Below are positions 33,594-43,339 of a stretch of 64,000 bases of DNA, one piece after another. The first letter of the stretch is position 1; every line of letters starts with the position of its first letter. The stretch comes from Microvirga sp. Mcv34 (GTDB taxonomy: Bacteria; Pseudomonadota; Alphaproteobacteria; Rhizobiales; Beijerinckiaceae): contig NZ_JALJRK010000003.1 in the NCBI RefSeq assembly GCF_024519725.1, forward strand, positions 1 through 64,000. Reading direction: 5' to 3'. The notes under the pieces are model-generated. The model did no database searches and was not told where the DNA came from. It saw only the letters and a list, made by a program, of their open reading frames with translations. The translations under genes and the position numbers were made by a program.

Positions 33594-34556
33594 GTGAGTC
33601 GCATTGCAGCCTTCGCCCTGATGGCTCTCATCTGGGGACTGACGTGGCTGCCCATGAAGGTGGCTTCGGAGGTCGTGCCTCCGATCTTTCTCGCCGCCAT
33701 GCGCTTCCTGCTGGCCGCGCCGTGCTTTCTTGCGATCGCCATGGCGCAAGGGCTGGCGTTGCGAGCCGAACCATTCAGCCGCATTGCCGCTGCCTCTCTC
33801 CTGATCACCACGGGTTGCTACAGTTTTCTCTTCTGGGGCGTCGCGAGAGCGCCGAGCGGCCTGTCGGCCATCGTCAACCTGTCGTTGATGCCCATTTTCC
33901 TGGTCATCATAGGCCGGCTCTACGGCCAGGAGCGGATCACCCAGCGGCGCGTCGCCGCGATCGGGCTCGGGATCCTGGGGCTCGTCCTCTTGTTCTCCGG
34001 CCGCACGGGTGCGGCTCAGGACGGCGCGGCGTCCGTTCTTGGCCTTGTCGCAGTCGCCATCGGGACGGTTTCCTATGCCTGGGGCTCGGTGATCAGCAGG
34101 CCATTGACCCTGTCCATGCCGCCCCTGGTACTCGCCTTCTGGCAGAGCCTGATCGGCGGGATCGCCCTCGTGCCCGTCTCTCTGGTCGTCGAAGGGTACG
34201 ATCCGGCTCACTTCGCCGGACTTGCGGACGGGCGGGCCATCTTCGGCTTGGCCACCCTGGTGGTGGGAGGGTCCCTGATCGCTTTCTGGATCTATCTGGG
34301 CCTCGTGCGCGACTGGGGGGCGTTCCGGGCGGGACTATACGCCTTCGTCAGCCCGGTCATCGCGGTGGCGGTCGGCGTCGCCTATGCGAGCGAACCGTTC
34401 GGATGGGCGGAAGCCGTCGGCATGGGGATCATGCTGGCCGCGACGGCCCTGTCCCTGTCGGAACGCAAACCTATGAAAACAACACTTTCCGGTTCAGGCG
34501 CCGCAAGTTCTCCGAAGGTAATTGCAAAAGTAAAGGGGCCGACAAGCGGCCCCTAA
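33594..34556 (+). CDS. EamA/DMT-family transporter
   Basis: A 320-residue inner-membrane protein with about ten transmembrane helices in two EamA repeats. The first begins FALMALIWGLTWLPMKVASE (residues 7-26) with the usual conserved Trp-Gly; the second starts near 155 (VAIGTVSYAWGSVISRPL). Family members export or import small metabolites, often amino acids or drugs. The start is GTG 33594; the ATG at 33571 is out of frame. The last codons lie inside a hairpin that serves as terminator for the convergent KGG-protein gene. Confidence 0.87.
   Translation: MSRIAAFALMALIWGLTWLPMKVASEVVPPIFLAAMRFLLAAPCFLAIAMAQGLALRAEPFSRIAAASLLITTGCYSFLFWGVARAPSGLSAIVNLSLMPIFLVIIGRLYGQERITQRRVAAIGLGILGLVLLFSGRTGAAQDGAASVLGLVAVAIGTVSYAWGSVISRPLTLSMPPLVLAFWQSLIGGIALVPVSLVVEGYDPAHFAGLADGRAIFGLATLVVGGSLIAFWIYLGLVRDWGAFRAGLYAFVSPVIAVAVGVAYASEPFGWAEAVGMGIMLAATALSLSERKPMKTTLSGSGAASSPKVIAKVKGPTSGP
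34528..34553 (-). terminator. Terminator of the KGG-protein gene
   Basis: On the minus strand GGGGCCG, loop CTTGT, CGGCCCC is followed by TTTACTTTTG. The stem overlaps the last codons of the convergent EamA gene. Confidence 0.8.
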
Positions 34557-34578
34557 ACCGATGTGGATCAGGAGTAGA

Positions 34579-34770
34579 TTACTCCTGATTGCCGCGGGTG
34601 TTGCCCGAGGCCTGACCGCCCTTGCGGCCGGCTTCCGAAGCGAGTTCCCGATCCTGGGAGAAGGAACGCTTCTCGGCTGGAACGCTCTTGCCGCCTTTGC
34701 TTGCGATTTCACGCTGCCGGTCAGAATCCATCGACGCGAAGCCACGCTTCGAGGTCGAACCACCTGCCAT
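34579..34770 (-). CDS. KGG-repeat (con-10/GsiB-like) stress protein
   Basis: A 63-residue hydrophilic protein of the stress-induced KGG motif family. It has SKRGFASMDSDRQREIASKG (about 7-26) and a second unit ELASEAGRKGGQASG near 43-57; the pattern S-x(n)-R-x-x-A-S-K/R-G-G is the family hallmark. Members are disordered, very soluble proteins that accumulate under desiccation, heat or starvation. A near-consensus EcfG promoter and its own terminator make it a single-gene unit. Confidence 0.9.
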   Translation of the reverse strand: MAGGSTSKRGFASMDSDRQREIASKGGKSVPAEKRSFSQDRELASEAGRKGGQASGNTRGNQE

Positions 34771-34805
34771 TTATGCCTCCTTATCAAGGGTGTCCGTGCT
34801 TCTTC

Positions 34806-34830
34806 AACCGCAAGGGGATTCGATGGTTCC
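34806..34830 (-). promoter_or_regulatory. EcfG-like promoter for the KGG-protein gene
   Basis: On the minus strand GGAAC is at 34830-34826 and GGTT at 34809-34806, spacer 16, 36 bp before the ATG at 34770. One base differs from the CGTT consensus, the GTT core is kept. Confidence 0.65.
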
Positions 34831-35181
34831 GGTTGGTTGGGGTCAACCTTTGCAACAATTTTCAGAAAATATTCAGCTTCCATGAATTGTTAGGCTTAGA
34901 CTTGGCAATTTCCGCGAACTAAACGTGGCAACAACTTGTCCGTGGGAATAAGAACCCGGAAGGTACTTACCTCGATACCCGCAGCCCTGCGGTGTTCTAT
35001 TTGCGAATATATCGTCCACAAAGGTATGTAGTTGATCCTCGGCGACATCTGTCGAGGATTTCGACCACGACGGGGCGAATTTCGAGAGATGATTATCCTG
35101 CGCGACCGCGATAAAAGGCTTGTCCCAGGCGCCCCTCGATGTGCGCCTCGAAGGACTGATTTCTGAGCCAGAGAGGGTGGG
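34831..35181. other. Intergenic region, no gene seen
   Basis: About 350 bp between the KGG-protein promoter and the HIT gene. A hairpin ATCCTCG...CGAGGAT lies near 35034-35059 but has no U tract. No open frame with a ribosome site, no tRNA and no EcfG-type box facing the HIT gene were seen. Confidence 0.4.
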
Positions 35182-35607
35182 ATGACCTACGACGACAACA
35201 ACGTGTTCGCGAAGATCCTACGCGGGGAGCTCCCGTGCCATAAGGTCTACGAAACGGACCGCATCCTGGCCTTCATGGACGTGATGCCGCGTGGGGACGG
35301 GCATGTCCTGGTGATCCCGAAGGCCAAGGCCCGCAACCTGCTCGATGTCGAGCCTGACGATCTGGCGGAACTCGCGAAGGCAGTCCAGATCGTCGGGAAG
35401 GCTGCGAAGGAGGCCCTGTCGGCCGACGGCCTGACGATCCAGCAATTCAACGAGAGCGCTGGCGGACAGGTGGTCTTCCACATCCACTTCCATGTGCTCC
35501 CCCGGTTCGAGGGCGTGGCCCTGAAACCCCATTCGGGCCAGATGGAAAAGCCCGAAATCCTGGCCGACTTCGCCGCGAAGATCCGGGCGGCGCTGCCGGC
35601 CGCGTGA
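35182..35607 (+). CDS. HIT family nucleotide hydrolase
   Basis: A 141-residue histidine-triad protein. It opens NVFAKILRGELPCHKVYETD, has FMDVMPRGDGHVLVIPKAKA, and the catalytic triad HIHFHVLPRF (His-x-His-x-His) near residues 99-108. Such enzymes hydrolyse adenosine 5'-phosphoramidates and related nucleotides (Hint type). ATG 35182 follows GAGAGGGTGGG. It is a single gene followed by a palindromic element that may terminate it. Confidence 0.93.
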   Translation: MTYDDNNVFAKILRGELPCHKVYETDRILAFMDVMPRGDGHVLVIPKAKARNLLDVEPDDLAELAKAVQIVGKAAKEALSADGLTIQQFNESAGGQVVFHIHFHVLPRFEGVALKPHSGQMEKPEILADFAAKIRAALPAA

Positions 35608-35652
35608 TGGCGCGATGCACGATATTAGCGCCGGCTCGGTCGCATCTCTTTA

Positions 35653-35743
35653 CTTCATCACCGGCCTTGTGCCGGTGATTTCGATTGGAAAGGCACAGCG
35701 CTTCACAAATCGAGATGGCCCGCACAAGGCCGGCCATGACGTG
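35653..35743. repeat. Dispersed palindromic element
   Basis: About 90 bp of interrupted palindrome between the HIT gene and glpK. One end holds ATCACCGGC-CTTGT-GCCGGTGAT, the other GCACAAGGCCGGCCATGAC, so the motif GCACAAGGCCGG occurs in both orientations. On the minus strand it reads MAGLVRAISI, a signature of the dispersed palindromes common in Rhizobiales genomes. The first hairpin could act as a terminator of the HIT gene. Only one copy is in this window. Confidence 0.65.
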
Positions 35744-35791
35744 GTTGCGGGACGCGCCGATTTATTCACGGCGCCTTGGGGCGCCCGGTCG

Positions 35792-37288
35792 TCACTCCGC
35801 CCAGTCGAGGGAGCGGGCGATGGCCTTGTCCCAGACGGCGTTGAGCTGATCGCGGCGGGACGGGGCCATGTCCGGCGTCCAGCGGCGATCGACGGCCCAG
35901 TTGCTCACCAGCTCGTCCGTGCCGCTCCAGAAGCCCGTGGCAAGACCGGCCGCATAGGCGGCGCCCAGGGCGGTGGTTTCGATGACCTTGGGGCGCACCA
36001 CCGGTACGTTCAGGATATCGGCCTGGAACTGCATCAGGAGCTCGTTCACCACCATGCCGCCGTCGGTGCGCAGCTCCTTGACGGCGATCCCGGTGTCCTT
36101 GGTCATCGCGTCCAGCACCTCACGGGTCTGGAAGGCCGTGGCTTCGAGCGCCGCACGGGCGATGTGGCCCTTATTGGCGAAGCGGGTGAGGCCGCCGACC
36201 AGGCCCCGCGCATGGGCGTTCCAGTGCGGCGCGTAGAGGCCCGAAAAGGCCGGCACGATGGTCACGCCGCCATTGTCCTCCACCTCGCGGGCGAGGGTCT
36301 CGATCTCGGTGCTGTTCTGGATCAGGCCCAGATTATCGCGCAGCCATTGCACGAGGGCGCCGGCAATCGCGATGGAGCCCTCCAGGGCATAGACGGTCTT
36401 GCCCTGGCCGAAGCGGTAGCCGACGGTAGTGAGTAGGCCGCATTTCGAAGGGTAGGGGGTCTCGCCGGTGTTCATGAGCATGAAGCAGCCGGTGCCGTAG
36501 GTGTTCTTGGCCTCGCCCTGCTGAAAGCAGGCCTGCCCCACGAGGGCCGCCTGCTGGTCGCCGAGAATGCCCGCGATGGGAACGCCCGCGAGGCCACCGG
36601 TCGCTTCGCCATAGACTTCGCTCGAGGAGCGGATCTGCGGCAGGCAGGCCCTCGGAATGTCGAAGAGGCTCAGGATCTCCTCGTCCCATTCCAGGCTCCT
36701 GAGATTCATGAGCTGCGTGCGGCTGGCATTGGTCACATCGGTGATGTGGCAGCCCCCGTCGACGCCGCCCGTCAGGTTCCAGACGAGCCAGGTGTCGATA
36801 TTGCCGAACAGCACGTCGCCGGCGGCGGCCTTCTCCCGGGCGCCCGGCACGTTGTCGAGCAGCCAGCGCAACTTGAGCCCGGAGAAATAGCTCGCCAGCG
36901 GCAGGCCCGTCTTGTGGCGGAGCCGGTCGTAGCCGCCGTCCCGCGCGAATTCCTCCACGATGGAATCGACGCGGGTGTCCTGCCAGACGAGGGCGTTGTG
37001 GAGCGGCTTGCCGGTGCGGCGATCCCAGATCAGCGTCGTTTCCCGCTGGTTAGTGATGCCGATGGCCGCGAGGTCCCGGGGCTTCAGGCCCTTCTTGTCC
37101 AGCGCCTGGCGGATCACCTCTTGGGTGTTCCGCCAGATCTCGAGCGGATCGTGCTCCACGTGGCCGGCCGCGGGATAGATCTGCTCGTGTTCCTTCTGGC
37201 CGACGGAGACGATCGCTCCCGCCTTGTCGAACACGATGAAGCGCGAACTGGTCGTGCCCTGGTCGATGGCGCCGACGTACTGAGCCAT
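35792..37288 (-). CDS. glpK: Glycerol kinase
   Basis: A 498-residue FGGY kinase that makes glycerol-3-phosphate from glycerol and ATP. It opens [20 protein letters not shown] (residues about 4-23), has [14 protein letters not shown] near 80, and the FGGY signatures [14 protein letters not shown] and [15 protein letters not shown] chose ATG 37288, which follows GGGGAAGGAC; an in-frame ATG at 37306 lies inside the end of glpD. It is 14 bp downstream of glpD and in the same operon. Product feeds GlpD. Confidence 0.96.
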   Translation of the reverse strand: MAQYVGAIDQGTTSSRFIVFDKAGAIVSVGQKEHEQIYPAAGHVEHDPLEIWRNTQEVIRQALDKKGLKPRDLAAIGITNQRETTLIWDRRTGKPLHNALVWQDTRVDSIVEEFARDGGYDRLRHKTGLPLASYFSGLKLRWLLDNVPGAREKAAAGDVLFGNIDTWLVWNLTGGVDGGCHITDVTNASRTQLMNLRSLEWDEEILSLFDIPRACLPQIRSSSEVYGEATGGLAGVPIAGILGDQQAALVGQACFQQGEAKNTYGTGCFMLMNTGETPYPSKCGLLTTVGYRFGQGKTVYALEGSIAIAGALVQWLRDNLGLIQNSTEIETLAREVEDNGGVTIVPAFSGLYAPHWNAHARGLVGGLTRFANKGHIARAALEATAFQTREVLDAMTKDTGIAVKELRTDGGMVVNELLMQFQADILNVPVVRPKVIETTALGAAYAAGLATGFWSGTDELVSNWAVDRRWTPDMAPSRRDQLNAVWDKAIARSLDWAE

Positions 37289-37302
37289 GTCCTTCCCCAA
37301 TG

Positions 37303-38823
37303 TCATTGCGCTGCGACGGGTGCGGCGTTCTTCTTGGCCAAGTAGGTATCGATCTTGGCCGGAGCGTCAACCGGCACATGCAGCCCGAGTTTCGAGCGCC
37401 GCCAGAGGATGTCCTCGGCCGTGCGCGCCCATTCGCGGCGCACGAGATAATCGACTTCCGCGGCCGTCAGGCCGGCGCCGAAATCCTCGCCGAGATCGGC
37501 CATGGACTTCGCCGCGCCGAGGAGCTCCTCCATCCGGGTGCCGTAGGCGCGGGCCAGGCGATGAGCGAGGTGCTCGGGCAGGAAGGGCCAACGCTGGCGC
37601 ACGGTGGCGAAGAAGCGGTCGAAATCCGCGTCCGGCATGTCGCCGCCGGGCATCTTGGCGTTTTCCGTCCAGGCGGGCTTCATATTCGGGAAGAAGGGCT
37701 TCAGCTCCTCGAGCGCGTGCTCGGCGAGCTTGCGGAAGGTGGTGATCTTGCCGCCGAAGATCGACAGGACCGGCGCCCGGCCCTGCGGGGCGTCGAGGTC
37801 GAACACGTAGTCGCGGGTGACCGCGGAGGCGTTGCTCGAACCGTCGTCGAAGAGCGGGCGCACGCCGGAATAGGTCCAGACCACTTCGGCGGGCGTGACC
37901 TGCTTCTTGAAGAAGTGGTTCACGACGTTGCAGAGATACTGGATCTCGTCCTGGCTGATCTCGACCTTCTTGTCCGGCACCGACTCGACCGGGATGTCCG
38001 TGGTGCCGATCAGGGTGAACTTCTCCTGATAGGGGATCGCGAAGACGATGCGCTTGTCCGTATTCTGGAGGATGAAGGCTTCCTTGGTGTCGAAGAGTTT
38101 CGGCACCACGATGTGGCTGCCCTTCACGAGGCGCACGTTCTTGGTGGTGTTGAGACCGAGCTTGGCGTTGAGCACGTCGGCCACGAAAGGACCGCCCGCA
38201 TTGACGATGACCTTCGCCCGGATCTCCTGGGTCTCTCCCGTCGTCACGTTCTGCAGGGTGGCCACCCAGGTGTCGCCGTCCCGGTGGGCGGAGACGAGCT
38301 TGGTGCGGACCCGGATGTCGGCGCCCTTCTCGAAAGCGTCGATGGCGTTGAGGGCCACCATGCGGCTGTCCTCGACCCAGCAGTCGGAATAGACGAAGGC
38401 GGTGTCGAAACCGGGCTTCAGGGCCTGGCCGGCCGGGTGCCGGGTGAGCTTGATCCCTTCCGTTCCCGGCAGCTTCTTGCGCGGCGCGAGGTGGTCGTAC
38501 ATGAACAGGCCGAGGCGCACGAACCAGGCCGGGCGGATGCCCTTCTCGTGGGGCAGGATGAAGCGCAGGGGCCAGATGATGTGCGGTGCGGAGTTAAGAA
38601 GGCGCTCGCGTTCGAAGAGCGCCTCGCGCACCAGCCGGAATTCGTAATATTCCAGGTAGCGCAGGCCGCCATGGATCAGCTTCGTCGAGGCCGAGGAGGT
38701 GTAGCCAGCCAGATCGCCCTGCTCGCAGAGCACGACCGAAAGGCCCCGTCCCACCGCGTCGCGCGCGATGCCCGCGCCGTTGATGCCGCCGCCTACAATC
38801 AGAAGATCAGTCACTGTCGTCAC
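37303..38823 (-). CDS. glpD: Glycerol-3-phosphate dehydrogenase (FAD, aerobic)
   Basis: A 506-residue membrane-associated flavoprotein that oxidises glycerol-3-phosphate to dihydroxyacetone phosphate and passes electrons to quinone. The FAD motif [20 protein letters not shown] is at residues 7-26; [20 protein letters not shown] (about 43-62) is the family signature; [14 protein letters not shown] follows near 320. Length is normal. It is 54 bp after an MFS transporter gene on the same strand and just before glpK. No glpR-type regulator is seen nearby. Confidence 0.96.
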   Translation of the reverse strand: MTTVTDLLIVGGGINGAGIARDAVGRGLSVVLCEQGDLAGYTSSASTKLIHGGLRYLEYYEFRLVREALFERERLLNSAPHIIWPLRFILPHEKGIRPAWFVRLGLFMYDHLAPRKKLPGTEGIKLTRHPAGQALKPGFDTAFVYSDCWVEDSRMVALNAIDAFEKGADIRVRTKLVSAHRDGDTWVATLQNVTTGETQEIRAKVIVNAGGPFVADVLNAKLGLNTTKNVRLVKGSHIVVPKLFDTKEAFILQNTDKRIVFAIPYQEKFTLIGTTDIPVESVPDKKVEISQDEIQYLCNVVNHFFKKQVTPAEVVWTYSGVRPLFDDGSSNASAVTRDYVFDLDAPQGRAPVLSIFGGKITTFRKLAEHALEELKPFFPNMKPAWTENAKMPGGDMPDADFDRFFATVRQRWPFLPEHLAHRLARAYGTRMEELLGAAKSMADLGEDFGAGLTAAEVDYLVRREWARTAEDILWRRSKLGLHVPVDAPAKIDTYLAKKNAAPVAAQ

Positions 38824-38877
38824 GAAACGCGTCTTTCTTCAAAACCAAGCCATTCTAATGCTCAGCAAATGAGTTCT

Positions 38878-40113
38878 TTAGCCGCCTAAGGCAAGTGAAT
38901 TCTCCGGCTTTTCATGAGACTTTTGAAACACAAGCACAAGCACGAAGAAGCCGAGCGCGAGGAGGGACATCCCTAAGCAGAGGACGATGACGGCCGTGTA
39001 ACCGCCCCACCAGGCCCAGAGCGCCCCGAAAATGAACGGGGCGGCCGCCGTGGTGAGGCGAACGGGCATGGCGATCATCCCCTGGACCGTGCCGTAGCTC
39101 TCGCGGCCGAACAGCTCGGACGGGAGCAGGGCGCGCACGATGGTCATCATCCCGTTCGAGGCCCCGAACAGCACGGCGAAGACCACGACCAGCCAGAAGC
39201 CTGCCGGAGTGAAGGGAAGGATGGCGAAGGCGAGGGCTCCTAAGGTCAGCACGATGATGCCGAGGCCCTTCATGCCGAAGGCGCGCTCCCCGAACGCCAT
39301 GCCGAACCGGCCCGCGACCTGGGCCGGCCCGATGAGGGAGAAGGCGAACACGGCCATCTCCAGCGTAAATCCCTTCTCGACGAGAAGCGGAATCAGGTGG
39401 ATCGGCAGGCCTGCGGCGATCACCCCCTGCAGAACCGAGGAGGCGACGAAGCACCAGAAGGAGGCACGCCGGAGAACCCATCGGGCATTGGCGGGAGGGG
39501 GATGACTTTGTCCGCCATCGGCATGGAGCGGTTTCCTCGGCGGCGCGCGTGGGATCATCAGCGCATGCAGGGCCGCGCAGACGAAGACGTTGAACCCGGC
39601 CAGGACCAGGAGGGCGCTCCGCCAGCCCAGATGCTCGATCAGCACATGGGTGAGGGGAATGAAGACCGTGCTGGCGAAGCCGCCGACCAGGGTCATGAAG
39701 GTGATCCCCCGGCGCGCCATGAAGCCGAGCCTGCGGGTCAGGACCGCGAAGCCCGGCTCGTAGAACACCGTGCTCATGGTGATGCCCATGCCGATCCAGA
39801 TCAGCACGAAGGCGACGTAGCTCCCGACCCAGGACCAGAACACCAGGAGCAGCCCGGCGAGGAGGGAGCCGCCGGTCATTACCGCGCGGCCATAGCCGAG
39901 GTCGATGAGCCGCCCCACGGGCACGGCGCAGAAGGCCGAGGTTCCTAACGCAAGGGAATAAGCGGCCATCATCTCCGACTTGCCCCAGCCGAGCTCCTGG
40001 CCCATCGGATCGACGAACAGGGCGAAGGCGTAGAAAATCGTGCCGTAGGAGATCAGCACGTTCAGCGAGAGAGCGGAAACGAAGGCCCATGGCATGCGGG
40101 TGGGGGCGGACAT
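38878..40113 (-). CDS. MFS transporter
   Basis: A 411-residue major facilitator protein with 12 predicted helices, of the OFA/monocarboxylate-like type: it opens MPWAFVSALSLNVLISYGTI, has PVGRLIDLGYGRAVMTGG (the loop 2-3 motif, about 65-82) and GRFGMAFGERAFGMKG between helices 8 and 9. The substrate is unknown. Its place 54 bp upstream of glpD-glpK on the same strand makes co-transcription possible, but it is not a GlpF or GlpT homologue, so a glycerol role is only a guess. Confidence 0.85.
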   Translation of the reverse strand: MSAPTRMPWAFVSALSLNVLISYGTIFYAFALFVDPMGQELGWGKSEMMAAYSLALGTSAFCAVPVGRLIDLGYGRAVMTGGSLLAGLLLVFWSWVGSYVAFVLIWIGMGITMSTVFYEPGFAVLTRRLGFMARRGITFMTLVGGFASTVFIPLTHVLIEHLGWRSALLVLAGFNVFVCAALHALMIPRAPPRKPLHADGGQSHPPPANARWVLRRASFWCFVASSVLQGVIAAGLPIHLIPLLVEKGFTLEMAVFAFSLIGPAQVAGRFGMAFGERAFGMKGLGIIVLTLGALAFAILPFTPAGFWLVVVFAVLFGASNGMMTIVRALLPSELFGRESYGTVQGMIAMPVRLTTAAAPFIFGALWAWWGGYTAVIVLCLGMSLLALGFFVLVLVFQKSHEKPENSLALGG

Positions 40114-40402
40114 GGGTCTATTCTTATGCCTGTCGGGATACGCATGTCAGCCCTAGAGGTTGACGGATTGGGCGTAAACCTCCATATGCACATCAGGCGA
40201 CGGCGTCCGGCAATCGGAACGCTTGAGCGGGACTGCGTGACGGATATTCGCGAAACGGCGAAAACCCCGGTCCCCTTCTTCAATCGCTCAACCATACGAC
40301 GGCCCCATCACGCGGGCTCTCGCCTCAAGAGCCCTGAAGCGCCTTTGCTTTAAGCCGAACCTGCTTTGCGGCTCACCGCATCCGTTCGAAAGATCATCGA
40401 CT

Positions 40403-41917
40403 TTGACACTCTTCACCGATTTCGGATTGGCCCAGCCGATCCTGAAGGCCCTGTCTGCCGAAGGCTACGAGAAGCCCACGCCGATCCAGGCCCAGACCAT
40501 TCCCTATGCCATGGAAGGCCGTGACGTCTGCGGCATCGCCCAGACCGGCACTGGCAAGACGGCCGCCTTCGCGCTGCCGATCCTGCATCGCCTGGACGCG
40601 AACCCGAAGCCGCGCAAGCCGAAGAGCCCGCGTGTCCTCGTGCTCAGCCCGACCCGTGAGCTGTCCGGCCAGATCGCCGACAGCTTCAAGGCTTATGGCC
40701 GCAACCTGCGCCTTTCCACCGAGGTGGTGTTTGGCGGCGTCACCATCTCCCGCCAGGAGAAGGCGCTGGCTCAGGGCGTCGACGTGCTCGTCGCCACGCC
40801 CGGCCGCCTGATCGACCTCGTGGACCGCCGGGCCCTGTCCCTGCGTGACATCGAGATTCTCGTCCTCGACGAGGCCGATCAGATGCTCGACCTCGGCTTC
40901 ATCCATGCGCTGAAGCGCATCGTGACCCTGCTGCCGAAGGACCGCCAGAGCCTGTTCTTCTCGGCCACCATGCCGAAGACGATCTCGACGCTGGCGGATT
41001 CCTTCCTGCGCGATCCCGCCCACGTGGCCGTCACCCCGGTGGCGACGACCGCCGAGCGCGTCGAGCAGAGCGTGATCTTCGTGCAGACCGGCCGCAAGCA
41101 GGTTCTGCTCGAGACGCTCCTGCGCGATCCGTCCATCGACCGCGTCCTCGTCTTCACCCGCACCAAGCACGGGGCGGACAAGGTGGTGCGCGGCCTCGAC
41201 AAGGCCGGCATCGCGGGTGCCGCCATTCACGGCAACAAGTCCCAGCCGCAGCGCGAGCGTGCGCTGGCGGGCTTCCGTGACGGTTCCTGCCGGGTGCTCG
41301 TGGCGACGGATATCGCCGCGCGCGGCATCGACGTCGAAGGCGTGAGCCACGTCATCAACTACGACCTGCCGAACGTGCCGGAATCCTACGTCCACCGCAT
41401 CGGCCGCACGGCCCGCGCCGGGGCAACCGGCCTCGCGATCTCGTTCTGCAACGACGAAGAAAAGGCCTACCTGAAGGACATCGAGAAGCTGACCCGCCTC
41501 AAGGTTCCGGTCATGCCTCTCCCGGAAGGGTTGCCCGCTGCTCCTGCCGCTTCCGAGACCTCCGAGCGCCGCGAGCCGCAGCGCGGTCGTCCGGCTCCCC
41601 ATGCCCGCGGGCACCAGGGCCACGGCCAGCCGCGCAGTGCCGATCCGAACGCGGATCGCGGTCCCAAGCGTCGTCGCGGCCGCAGCGGCAAGCCGGGCGG
41701 CAACGCCCAGCCGCAGGGCGGCCAGCCGGCCTCCGGCAACCAGCAGCGGCCCGCCCAGGCCCCGCGCTCGGCCCAGGGACAGCGTCCCGCGCAGGCACAG
41801 CGGACCCCGCAGGGCCAGCGCCCGGCTGCGCAAGGAAAGCCCGCATCCGCCCGTCAGGACGGACGCCGGGACGGGGCCCAGGTGGCCTGGCTCGAAAAGA
41901 GCCCCCGCCGCCGCTAA
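40403..41917 (+). CDS. rhlE: DEAD-box RNA helicase, RhlE type
   Basis: A 504-residue ATP-dependent RNA helicase. All motifs are present: Q motif YEKPTPIQAQTIP (about 21-33), AQTGTGKT (about 45-52), PTRELSGQI, VLDEADQML near 155, FSATMP, TDIAARGID and YVHRIGRTARAG near 334. After residue 380 comes a 120-residue Gln/Arg/Pro-rich basic tail typical of RhlE proteins, which binds RNA or promotes condensates. The start appears to be TTG 40403, which gives the normal N-terminus. A UUCG-loop terminator follows it. Confidence 0.93.
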   Translation: MTLFTDFGLAQPILKALSAEGYEKPTPIQAQTIPYAMEGRDVCGIAQTGTGKTAAFALPILHRLDANPKPRKPKSPRVLVLSPTRELSGQIADSFKAYGRNLRLSTEVVFGGVTISRQEKALAQGVDVLVATPGRLIDLVDRRALSLRDIEILVLDEADQMLDLGFIHALKRIVTLLPKDRQSLFFSATMPKTISTLADSFLRDPAHVAVTPVATTAERVEQSVIFVQTGRKQVLLETLLRDPSIDRVLVFTRTKHGADKVVRGLDKAGIAGAAIHGNKSQPQRERALAGFRDGSCRVLVATDIAARGIDVEGVSHVINYDLPNVPESYVHRIGRTARAGATGLAISFCNDEEKAYLKDIEKLTRLKVPVMPLPEGLPAAPAASETSERREPQRGRPAPHARGHQGHGQPRSADPNADRGPKRRRGRSGKPGGNAQPQGGQPASGNQQRPAQAPRSAQGQRPAQAQRTPQGQRPAAQGKPASARQDGRRDGAQVAWLEKSPRRR

Positions 41918-41931
41918 GGCACAATGATCGG

Positions 41932-41956
41932 AAAAGGCGCCTTCGGGCGCCTTTTT
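41932..41956 (+). terminator. Intrinsic terminator after rhlE
   Basis: AAAAGGCGCC, UUCG tetraloop, GGCGCC, then TTTTT. It lies 15 bp after the rhlE stop. Confidence 0.95.
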
Positions 41957-42085
41957 CATGAGGAGCCGCAACGGCATTCCCTCCCCACAAGGGGGAGGAG
42001 AGTTCCCGCGCCAGTCTCGTCAACATGCAGTTCTTCGTGGCATAGCAACTGCTCCTTCTCCCACTCTCCACGGAGACGTCACCCG

Positions 42086-43339
42086 ATGGCCAAACGGGCC
42101 GGAAGCGCCGACCTGCCGCTCCATAGCGGCCACGTGCCGAAATGGCTGGCCGACCGGATGACGCGTCTCGGCGGCGTGGTGAGCGAGGCCATCGTGCATC
42201 ATTACGGGCGCGCCGAGCTGCTGCGCCGGCTGGCCCATCCGTTCTGGTTCCAGTCGTTCGGGGCCGTGATGGGGATGGACTGGCATTCCTCCGGGATCAC
42301 CACCAGCGTCATCGGGGCCCTGAAGCGCGGGCTGACGCCCCTGTCGAAGGAGCTCGGGATCCATGTCTGCGGCGGACGGGGAAAGCACTCCCGGCAGACG
42401 CCCCATGAGCTGATCGCCATCGGCGACCGCGTCGGCTTCGACGGTGCGGCCCTGGCCAATGCCAGCCGCCTGGTGGCGAAGGTCGACAGCGCGGCGATCC
42501 AGGACGGGTTCGACCTGTATCTCCACGGTTTCATCGTCACGGATGACGGCAAGTGGGCGGTGGTCCAGCAGGGGATGAACGACGTGAGCCGTCAGGCCCG
42601 CCGCTATCACTGGCTGTCGGAGGATCTCGAAAGCTTCGTCGACGAGCCGCATGCCGCCATCGACGGCAAAGGGCAAGGCACCATCGTCAACCTTACCGAC
42701 CGGCGGGCGGAAGCCTCCCGGAAGGCGCAGATCGCCATCCTGGATAATCTCGGACCCGACAACATCGCCCGCAAGTTCCTGGCTCTGGAAGAGCGTGAGG
42801 CCGAGGCCGCTCCTGCGCCCAGCGCGCAGCCTCTGCTGCCGCACCTCGTCATGCCGGAGCATCACGACGTTCGCGCCAAGGACGTGGTGCTGCGGCGGCT
42901 GCACGGGACCCTCGCGGCGGCCGCCGACCGGGGACCGGCGGATTTCCCGGACCTGCTGATGACGCCCGGAGTCGGCCCGCGGACCGTGCAGGCGCTCGCC
43001 ATGGTGGCGGAGGTCGTCCACGGCACGCCTTGCCGCTTCAGCGACCCCGCCCGCTTCTCCTTCGCCCATGGCGGCAAGGACCGGCATCCCTATCCGGTGC
43101 CGGTGCGGGTCTACGACGAGACCATCCGCGTGCTGAAATCGGCCGTCCAGAAGGCGAAGCTCGGGCAGCAGGAGGAGCTCTTCGCGCTCAAGCGCCTGGA
43201 TGATCAGGCCCGTGAGCTCGAGCGCCACGCCATCGGCCCCACGGTGGAGGAGCATATTGCGCGGGAGCGCGCCACATCGCATTCCTACGGCGGCCGCTCC
43301 GTCTTCGGAGACGAGCCGCCGCCGGACGAGACCATTTAA
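42086..43339 (+). CDS. DUF763 family protein
   Basis: A 417-residue protein of the DUF763 family, found in scattered bacteria and archaea. Recognised stretches are ADLPLHSGHVPKWLADRMTR (residues 8-27), MGMDWHSSGITTSVIGALKR near 65, a HGGKDRHPYPVPV segment near 328, and TPGVGPRTVQALAMVAEVV near 293, a helix-hairpin-helix-like DNA-binding unit. A nucleic-acid role is inferred from that element; no activity is established to my knowledge. ATG 42086 follows CGGAG; upstream in-frame codons overlap the rhlE terminator. Confidence 0.85.
   Translation: MAKRAGSADLPLHSGHVPKWLADRMTRLGGVVSEAIVHHYGRAELLRRLAHPFWFQSFGAVMGMDWHSSGITTSVIGALKRGLTPLSKELGIHVCGGRGKHSRQTPHELIAIGDRVGFDGAALANASRLVAKVDSAAIQDGFDLYLHGFIVTDDGKWAVVQQGMNDVSRQARRYHWLSEDLESFVDEPHAAIDGKGQGTIVNLTDRRAEASRKAQIAILDNLGPDNIARKFLALEEREAEAAPAPSAQPLLPHLVMPEHHDVRAKDVVLRRLHGTLAAAADRGPADFPDLLMTPGVGPRTVQALAMVAEVVHGTPCRFSDPARFSFAHGGKDRHPYPVPVRVYDETIRVLKSAVQKAKLGQQEELFALKRLDDQARELERHAIGPTVEEHIARERATSHSYGGRSVFGDEPPPDETI

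Noticed and set aside
37300..38889. Plus-strand frame of over 500 codons opposite glpD
   Set aside because: Antisense of a well-conserved gene; composition is rich in Gly, Arg, His and Val as in mirror frames, and no ribosome site is present.
40394..41977. Minus-strand frame of 527 codons opposite rhlE
   Set aside because: The helicase on the plus strand has every DEAD-box motif, so this is its mirror.
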